Positions 39,401-48,400 of a DNA stretch of 64,000 nucleotides are shown here, one piece after another. Location of the stretch: NCBI GenBank assembly GCA_947044365.1, contig OX345648.1:4431981-4495980 (forward strand), read 5' to 3'. The position numbers and the translations under genes are program-made. This DNA is from Petrosia ficiformis. Taxonomy: Eukaryota > Porifera > Demospongiae > Haplosclerida > Petrosiidae. Positions within the stretch are counted from its first letter, which is position 1. Each line of letters opens with the position of its first letter. A model generated the notes under the pieces. The model worked only from the letters and a program-made list of their open reading frames with translations, made no database searches and was not told the DNA's origin.

Positions 39401-42400
39401 AAGAGCTCACAAGACTAATAGATTGTTATATAATTTACTTACTGTACACCCTCCTCTTTGCTGTGGTAGGTATAATTATAAATGTAACATTTGTATGTAT
39501 GTATTATTATTCCCTTTTAGAATTCTATGTGCATCTCGTTCATCTTATCTGGAATTATATCAAGGAAAGGGAACATGAGAAGGAATGGATTGTAGAGGCA
39601 GCATTTGACCAGAGCAAGCTACAAGAAAGAGGAGCGTTTCTGCAAGTTCTTCTCCATAACCTTGATGAAGTGATGATTGAAGCTTTTGCAAGTATCATTG
39701 CTTTCATTGATCAAGCCAATAATCTTTCTCTGATTGACTCATCAAAAGATCTTCAAATGTTTTGGCTAGCTGCCTTCGAATCATCTGTGATTTGCCATTT
39801 TGGATACAACAAAGACACTTTTGCAAAACAAAAGCCACCTTCACAGGATTTTATCTGTAAATTTCCATTTTCTTGGGTTATACATCATAATATTGACAGA
39901 ATGTTGCAAGACCATAAACACCTCATCGAAGGTTAAAGACAGAAAATTCAAAAAATTAATAATTATTTTGAATAAGATACTTTCATTTTCAATAGGTAAT
40001 GAAACAGTACTCATTCTTAAACTGTTTGAAAATTTGCAAGAACATGCCATTGGAAAATTATTGAACAAGGCTGCAGTTGACTCCATGAAACTATTGTACC
40101 TACATGATTTAATTCAACTTACTTGGCCTTGCACCAGTACGGATGAATATGTGATTACAAAGGAAACTAAGGTGAATACTGAATAGCTCTTAAAAGACTA
40201 CATTATTTGTACAATAAATATATCTTGTCTCTCCTCAGATAATTTCAGCTGTGTTGAGTTGTGCAGCAAATTCTCTTTTAAAGCAACATCCTCGATATAC
40301 ATCTTTCAGTGATGCTGTCTGTGCTTTACATCTTGTTGTACATCTCAAGTATGCTGAGGTTTGCCGTTTCAAGGAAGTAGTGTCAGTATTGCCACAAATA
40401 GTGGAGCGAATACACAGTAGCACTGATAAGAGTACTGATAACTTGGTATGAAAGCTTCATAGTTGGGATTGTTTGTTTAAATTTCTGTCTTTTTCAAGCC
40501 TTTAGATGTAATAGGTGTTTTGTTCTCTTTGAAAGAAATGGATAGTGAAAATAAGGAACAACAACAATGGCTAATTGATAAACTTCATCAATATCATCAA
40601 CTACATCATGTGGTAGATGCTGTACTCTATTCATGTGATCTTAAAGCAGTTGTTGAACGAAGGTAACAGCAATTTATCATGATCATAATTGTTTGCAATG
40701 GTGACTCAGTGATAACTGTTTATTTGAAAGTATTATCAAATATAAATTAGGACAATTTATTGAAATGTGGGGAGCTGCTATCCAAGTTGTTATAGGTGCT
40801 GTTATGCTTAGATTATGTATCTTAACTACTATATGGATGGCCATAACACACAATGCTTTAAGATGTTTTTGAGGATGTGTTAAAAATGTGCTTTTATTTT
40901 GTGAAATATGTTCAATGACACATGCATAACCATGCATGGTTATGCTCATCCTTATATAGAGTATTGTATTATAATGATCAACAATGTCACATTATGTTTG
41001 ACCTTAAGTTTACTATTTCTGGGAAGACCATGCATAACAAGAACACTTATGTGGTCATTTTAACTGCTTTTGGAGTAATAAAATTTATTTCCACCTCAAA
41101 CTGGAAAAATCTGTGAGGAAGTTGTAAGCAATTTGAAATCAAACATAACATTTGTTTATTAGAGACTGCATTGAGTATTTAATATTAATATATGGATTGT
41201 ACTCTCCTTTTGATTCTCAGACCAAAGTGGATGGCAATACAAGCAGTACATATGTTTATTGAACATGTTGTCATGGAACATGCACAGTACTTCAATACAA
41301 CTGTTGCATACTCAAACAGGATACAAGGGGTAACAATTAAATTACATATCAAATAGTACTCAGTGTTTTCCATCATAGTTCACATCTCAAAACGGTGATT
41401 TTACAAAAAGTAGTGCATTGAAAAAAATCGAACAAGTTTTGTCACAAATATACAAGGAGTTTTCACGTACTCATAGGTATGTACTATGTACATTACTGCT
41501 TGTAAAAATATTTGTAGAATGATTTTCAGGGTTTTTCATTTTTCAATTAATTTTTGTTGATACCAAGGGATGGCAATGTACCATTTGCAGAGATTTTAGA
41601 GCCATATTACAATTTAAATATAGTGTTGGTTTTTGAGGTAAATTTAGTCTCAGGGGGAAACTTCAAGCTAAGAGGATAATGAAATACTGATATATATAAT
41701 TTGTAAATGTTCCACACAATATACAGATTGCGTTGCACAAGCTGAAGATCCACAGAATGCATGCCAATCTTATTACAACAACAAATCCCTCCCTTGTATA
41801 TTTTAATTATATCACAGACTAATAAACTGATATAGTTACATCAGAATTCAGTGTTTTCATTTTTCCTGCAACATCCACAACAGAAACTTCTTTTCTAAAT
41901 ATTCACTGTCCCAGTTCATTACCATTGCCAGGCACCAAAAAACAAGTGGCTATGTGCCAGAGAGCAAAGACTTGTGAAGCAACTGTGTAGTTTAGTTGTA
42001 TCATTAGAGTTTTTAATAGTGAGTTTTGCTTTTCCCACATGATTACTTCTTAAATACACATACAATATTCATTCATCTGGACATCAATGGTATAGCATGT
42101 GCTACTAATGGGGCAGTGTAATTATTTTCTGAACATCAAGGCTGTCTTCAGAACATTTTGGACAGTGTAATATTAAGGAGGGATATTTGGTTCAACAGTT
42201 TGTGCAAGTAGTATCGTGCAATCTGCAGATTGGCCTGCATTCTGTGGATCTTCAGTTTGTGCAATGTAATCTGCAGATTGTGCAAATTCCCAGATTGCGT
42301 GGAACATATTATACATAGTTTAGGAAGTTACATCATTCTGGGAGGCTCGATTAATAGTAAATAATTTAATACTAATAGATGCACATCAATTGATGTGCTC

Positions 42401-45400
42401 CTGATAATAGGCATGGCATGTCAATGAACATGTACTTAATAGCACTTTCAGGCATGAGAAAGTCAGCCATGATTCCTGAATGATGATTTATAGCAATCAT
42501 CCTCATTATATCTTGTTTTGTTTTTAGTCCAGAGGATTCTGAAGCATTTGCTCAAAGCTGTATCAGGTTTTATATTGAAATAATATCAAAACTGTCAATG
42601 GGAAAGACAGCACCAGAAGATGAGCTGATAGAAAAACTATTAGATACTGTGTTCACAACTGGACCAGAAAAAGAAGGTCTGGAAACAAAAGACCTGACTC
42701 CATTTCTAAAATCTAAAAATGATTCAGTCCCTGTTGTACGCTCATTTCTTCTACAGCTTCTTCTGCGAAACAAGTGAGTGTCTATCATACATTATTCATA
42801 TTTTTACTAGTCATATTTCTGTTAGCTATGAAAGAACTAGAGAACACATCAAAACATACTTTGCAAAGGCTCAATCTAGATTGACAATTGGAGGACCAGA
42901 TGTACTAATACAGCTTCAACTTTTATACAGCCAGTTGTATGAGGTAATAATTTGCATTTCATCATTTCGAGTTAGCATTTTTGTGTTAAACATTATAGGA
43001 CTCGTTGTTTGAAAAACACTCGGGTGATGATACAATGAATCAATTGATTCAAGTTGCGACACATAGCTTTGCCTTCGCAAGACTGCCTCAGTTCCATGAT
43101 CTAACAAATATAAATACTTTAGAATATGTTGGAAAGATTCGTTTTGTTCTTCATCAGTACACTGAGTGGATTGATAAGAAATATTTCACTAATGCTGATG
43201 AAGATGTTGGAATCCCTGAACAGCATGACAACTTCAAAAAAATAATTTCAGATCTATGTTTAGAAACATCCTTCAATACCTTGACTTTTGGACCTCAAGT
43301 TTTTCTGTTGAAGCTTCTTTTCAGACGGTATGGTGAAACAGCTATACTGAACATCTCTGAAACATCTCTGCACTTTGTTTTCCCTCCTGGCTTGGCTATT
43401 AGTACCAATGTAAGTGAGATCAATATGTTGTTTACATGTATAATTAAATTCTTTATATATTTTTAATTGCAATTATAACTAAAATGATTGTTATTATACT
43501 TGTTACAACTACAGCTATTCTTTGAAGCTATAAATGTGATATATGCACTGTTATTTTGATATACAGCAAATGGCTATGTATTTATAGGATGGTCAAAAAG
43601 CTTTGAAGTGCAGTATACAAATGTTTTGAGATGAAAGATATTAAAACTGAAATAAAGTTGGGATGGTACCACAGTATAAAATTAAACTGTGAGCCACTTC
43701 CATATATAACTATACATATAGTTACATGCCTTGTATTTTATGAGTTATATACTGTAGCTACTTGCAGTTTGAGAGTAATCTGGTATTTGTCCATAACCCA
43801 TATAATTAGGTGCTATTCTCTGCCTTAATTATTGTAAGCTATGCTGTTATGAGGAATATGTTGAATGTGCTGTATGTACACTAGATTATACACAATATTT
43901 CCACCTTTACAGGAAAGGGATTTAGAAGATCAGTTTGTGATTTATGACAAAGAATGCTATAGTGAAGTGAGAGAATTGATTACTGATGCGATAAACTTTG
44001 AAGCTTTTAGATCTTCTAAATTGAAGGAACTAGAGGTCAATTTATAATCTTATCTTCATTCTGAAAAATTAATGCTTTGCCTTTCTCTTGTAGACTAAGA
44101 ACCCTATTTTTCTCGCTCTGAGTATATTCATGGTAATAACACAGACACTTACTAAAGACATCAATGATTCAACAAAGATACCAGGAAATGTAAGCGAAAT
44201 TAGCAACTTGAAATTACTATTATGGATTTGTTGTTTAATGTCTAACTACGTGAGTAAACATGATAAATTTGAGTTTTCTTAGAAAGAAATTCTGTAAAAC
44301 TAAACCCTGTTTTTGCTTAAATTTCACTGATCCTCTACTGTTTCATAACTTCCTTTTCATCATAATTATTATACCTAATATTGAACATATTAATAATTGC
44401 TATAGTTCACTATGTGATTTGCCTGCTGTATATATTTACATACGTTCTCTTTGTATAACAACCAATGCTTCTCGTATTACAGGTTGTGAATGAATTTGCC
44501 AAATTTGTGAGAAACAACATGAACGTTTCTTCTGAAGTGTGTTATATACTCGGTAACAAAGTTATAAATTCATTGTCTCACATTCTTAGATGAAACAACT
44601 AATGTCGGCATTAATTTTTAATAACTTCAATGGTAATGGAGCAGTACAGCAACTCCATGTTCACCCAAATCAAACTCTAAATGACAGAATCTATAGTTCA
44701 GTTGTAATTCATGTTGCAGCAGGATTCCTTGGAAAAATGGAAACTCTCCTGCTGCAACCCTTCCATATGATGCTCACAGATCCACAAAGTTTGGAGGTAA
44801 ATACATATATATTTTAATCACAAGTGAACAATGGTAAACAAACTTTTGTAGAATGCATATATGCCTACAATGCCAGAAAGTGTTGATGAAGTTATAAGCA
44901 GATTCTGGGAAACAGGAAAGTTTTATGGTGAGCGAAGACACTTACCTTTTTCTAATAATTCCCATATTTCTTTAACATTACAGAATGTCCATTTGGACAT
45001 CCTTACCTAGTAGAAGATGTAAGTGACTGTAGAGTCTGTAGGTGATAGATTGTACTGATTTTATTAATCTGCAATTAGTCATGTCACAATAACATATTGT
45101 AGCATTGAAATCCACCTTTTATTTACTACTTAGTGTGGTCAACCAACAGAGGTGAAATACTGTTCATATTGTAAACGACAAGGAAGAATGACAATAGAGA
45201 TTGGAGGGAAAAGCCACATTCCAATTAGAGGAAATAAACTCCTTACACGGTCATACATACATTTTAAGTCTACAGTGCCAGCAGGAAGTGTATATATTGT
45301 AGGTGTATATCCTTTAAGGGTGGGGTGCAGTTTTGTATTTATAATAATTATGCACTTCTTGATGCCACTGCAGATTGCCTTTAAGTTATTACATTAGCAT

Positions 45401-48400
45401 TAAAAGAATGGAATACATGAAAATGTCTGTACCTGACTTTCTCTTAAACTTCTGCATATATATGCACTTTAGTTACTAAGTAGCGCTCTAATTACTGGCC
45501 AGCGCTCAAAGTAAAGAGCTCTTAATAAAATTATGATGATATTCAACACCAAGTGCAAAAAATTATGCAATGAAACAGATGGATAGAATACAGACAATTT
45601 TGTTTTATATTAAAAAATATTGCAATTTGGATATGAAGTGTTGTCACTTTTAGGTTATTAATATTCGTGCTAAAACTACTTTGATAACTCCTAAAATGTA
45701 GAAATGTAATTTCACAGAATATGTAAATATAATAAACTTTTTATTCAATTGTTTTCTATTTTACGTATTTTGAACCCACGGAAGTAATCATAGCGATGAC
45801 CTTCTGGGCCATATAACACCCAATATTCCATTTTGCGTGTGTATCAAGACTTATCTGCAAGTATGTATTAGCAGATATTTCATCTCATCACTTGCAATTG
45901 AATATCCCAGTATGGACAGCCATTTTTCTGGGCCATAGAGAGTACTACCGTACTCTCTGATGGAGATAATTCAGTCTGAGAGGTGGAATTTTGAACATGA
46001 CAAATGTTATATAGTTCTATAATACCACCTTCAAGTCCAGTATTTTGATAATTTTACAGAAATGCAAGACCACAAACAGGATACATTCTTGGAGCAGCAA
46101 CATATCGCTCGCCGGCTGTTCCTGAAAGATCTCTTTCTCCTGCTGCTTGTACAATGATGAAGATTTTAATGCACTCTGCATTAATATGGACCTGCTGTAG
46201 CAAACCGGTAGAGCTAATAATTGTTGAACTATTGTAAAGTTATCATTAGTTTTATAGAGTCTACTAGATGATGTGTCGAAAATTGTTAAACCACCAGTAC
46301 ATACATCAAAGCTACCAGTCTTCTTTTGGGAGCATTTAAAAGAAGATTTACAATGTCTACAAACATCTTTAAAAATTAATTTTCAAGACGCAGCACTCCT
46401 TGTTCACAAAGTTATGGCACAAATTGTGGAAACTCCTGGTATGTCGATTAATATGTATGTTTTTATACTGCCTGTATAATCTAGCATAGTTGTTTTTCTT
46501 TTTGTTTTAAACACTGTTTTATAGAAATGTTTTTGTTTTCTTACAGTTGTTACTAAGGTCATTAATCCGACGAGTTCAATAATAAACAGGAATAAATGGG
46601 AAAACCAATTTAATAAATCTTATATAATTCCTATAATTCAAGTATGTATACTCTAAATTGTCTTTTTAAGTATGATGATGATTTCTAATTTAGAATTTCC
46701 AGAAATGTTTGGAAAATGGAAGAAACAAGATTTTGGAAGACAAACAGCGTACATAACTATTATTGTATTTATTTCGTATGTGCATGTATACCCTCCTTAA
46801 CATTATATATTATGATAGCATGTATGTGAAAGTTAGAAACAAAGGAAAACTGAAAAGGTCAGGAATCCAACAAGGGATTGAACCCAGGACAATCTCAGCC
46901 ATCAATGAGTCAGGTGGCTGAGATGGTAAGAGTGCCTGAATAGACATCAGAATTTCTTGGGTTCAATCCTGAATCTGATTCCTGACCTTTTCAGTTTCCT
47001 TTGTTTAAACCTTCAAAGGGTCTGGTGGGTCAGATGGTAAAAGTACCTACATGTACATCAGAAGGTCTTGGGTTCAATCTCAGATTTATGACTTTTATGT
47101 TTCTAATTCTCTCATAACTGCATGTCATAATAGTTCCTTGTAAGCCTTATGCAATCAATCATGCGTCTAATATGTAATTTATCAGGAGCACATGAATCCT
47201 TCAGCGGGGTTCATGCTCTCCTGAATTTATATGATGTAGTTTTTTATATTTATATTCATTCTTTCTCTGTCTCTAATCTATGTTTACTTAGAGCATCCTC
47301 CTATTCTTGACATTGTGTATGAAAGGAATATAGACACACCAGATCTTCAACATAGCTTGTGGAAATACCGTCGTCACATTAATTTAGAATATCTTAATCA
47401 AGAGATACAAATTAAAGGTCACAGTCTAAAATATCCAGCACTGGTATTCTTCCTCAAAGAGGTCAATGATGCATTCATCTTAACTAAGTAGTTGAATATT
47501 TGTTGTACTCAAAACAGGAAACAAGTCTTAGAGCAACAAAATATTTACCAAGTATTGTAAAACTTCAAAGATTCCTATATGATGTTCACCATTACCGATC
47601 AAGTGAAGAGGAAGTTCAGGAGAAAACCATTGGACAATTCTTGAATGAAATTTCAAATGGTGAATGTGAGAAAATACCATTTGTGCACTGTTCATTTCAC
47701 CATTTCAAAATTCTGTTTTAGAATCAATTATTATTGAATCATGCAGTTTGTCTTTACATTAGATGAAACAAGAAATGAAGTGAAGTTAATGATAAAAAAT
47801 ATCCAACAAGCATGGCAACTTGTACGGAGAAAATTGCAAACACATGGTATACAAGTATAATACTTAATTGGACAAATTATTGTATCATGCAATGACATAC
47901 AGGTCGTCCTCCAGTACCTCAAGAATATATAAATGTTGATTTATCAGATGAGACAACCTCTATTGCTTACCTCATTCCTAAGACTACTGGACGAGGTTGC
48001 TGTACCACAGCACTTGTTAATCATCTGGTGATGATACATAATGAATTTATTGATATTTGCATGAGGATTATAAGAGAAATGCGTGCAACTGGAAGAACAT
48101 GGTGTGTGTGTCTGTATGTCTGTGTGTGTCTGTCTTTGTCTGTGCATGCATGTGTGTGTGTGTCACAATATATTTCTTAATATGTAATGTTATATACATG
48201 TATACATATAGTCTCGTGAGCCAGCACTTTTGCTATGCGCTAGAGAAGGTCTAGGAAGGGTCTGGTGACTTGCCATACAACAAGTTGTGATAGATGTTCT
48301 GATTATTGCATGATTATCCCCGTGAAAACTGTGTCAACATGTCTGAACTCAATGGCTGCACTGTTTCTTTGCTATACTGAACTCAACATAAGCATTCCTG

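Larger units (their letters stand above)
34532..40662 (+). other. AAA motor, second half, and linker toward the E3 module
   Basis: Exons: 34532-34662, 34720-34854, 34914-35328, 35456-35541, 35597-35756, 37129-37236, 37296-37381, 37454-37627, 37691-37805, 38409-38612, 38668-38804, 38864-39465, 39521-39931, 39996-40171, 40239-40445, 40499-40662. Landmarks shared with human RNF213 in order: NWALDPAKMNRGI, EFFGLRDFY, CRNINSIKVCMETG, LYESLYDALNQ, NRLEKHY, SFIGY, and ATPDALIRL. The next AAA units lack clear Walker A motifs, as expected for the inactive subunits of this family. Exon 37691-37805 ends at a weak donor (gtctat). Confidence 0.9.

Noticed and set aside
46912..46985. A genuine tRNA gene
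   Set aside because: Has A-box and B-box-like words but no convincing acceptor, D or anticodon stems. Fits a tRNA-derived SINE better.
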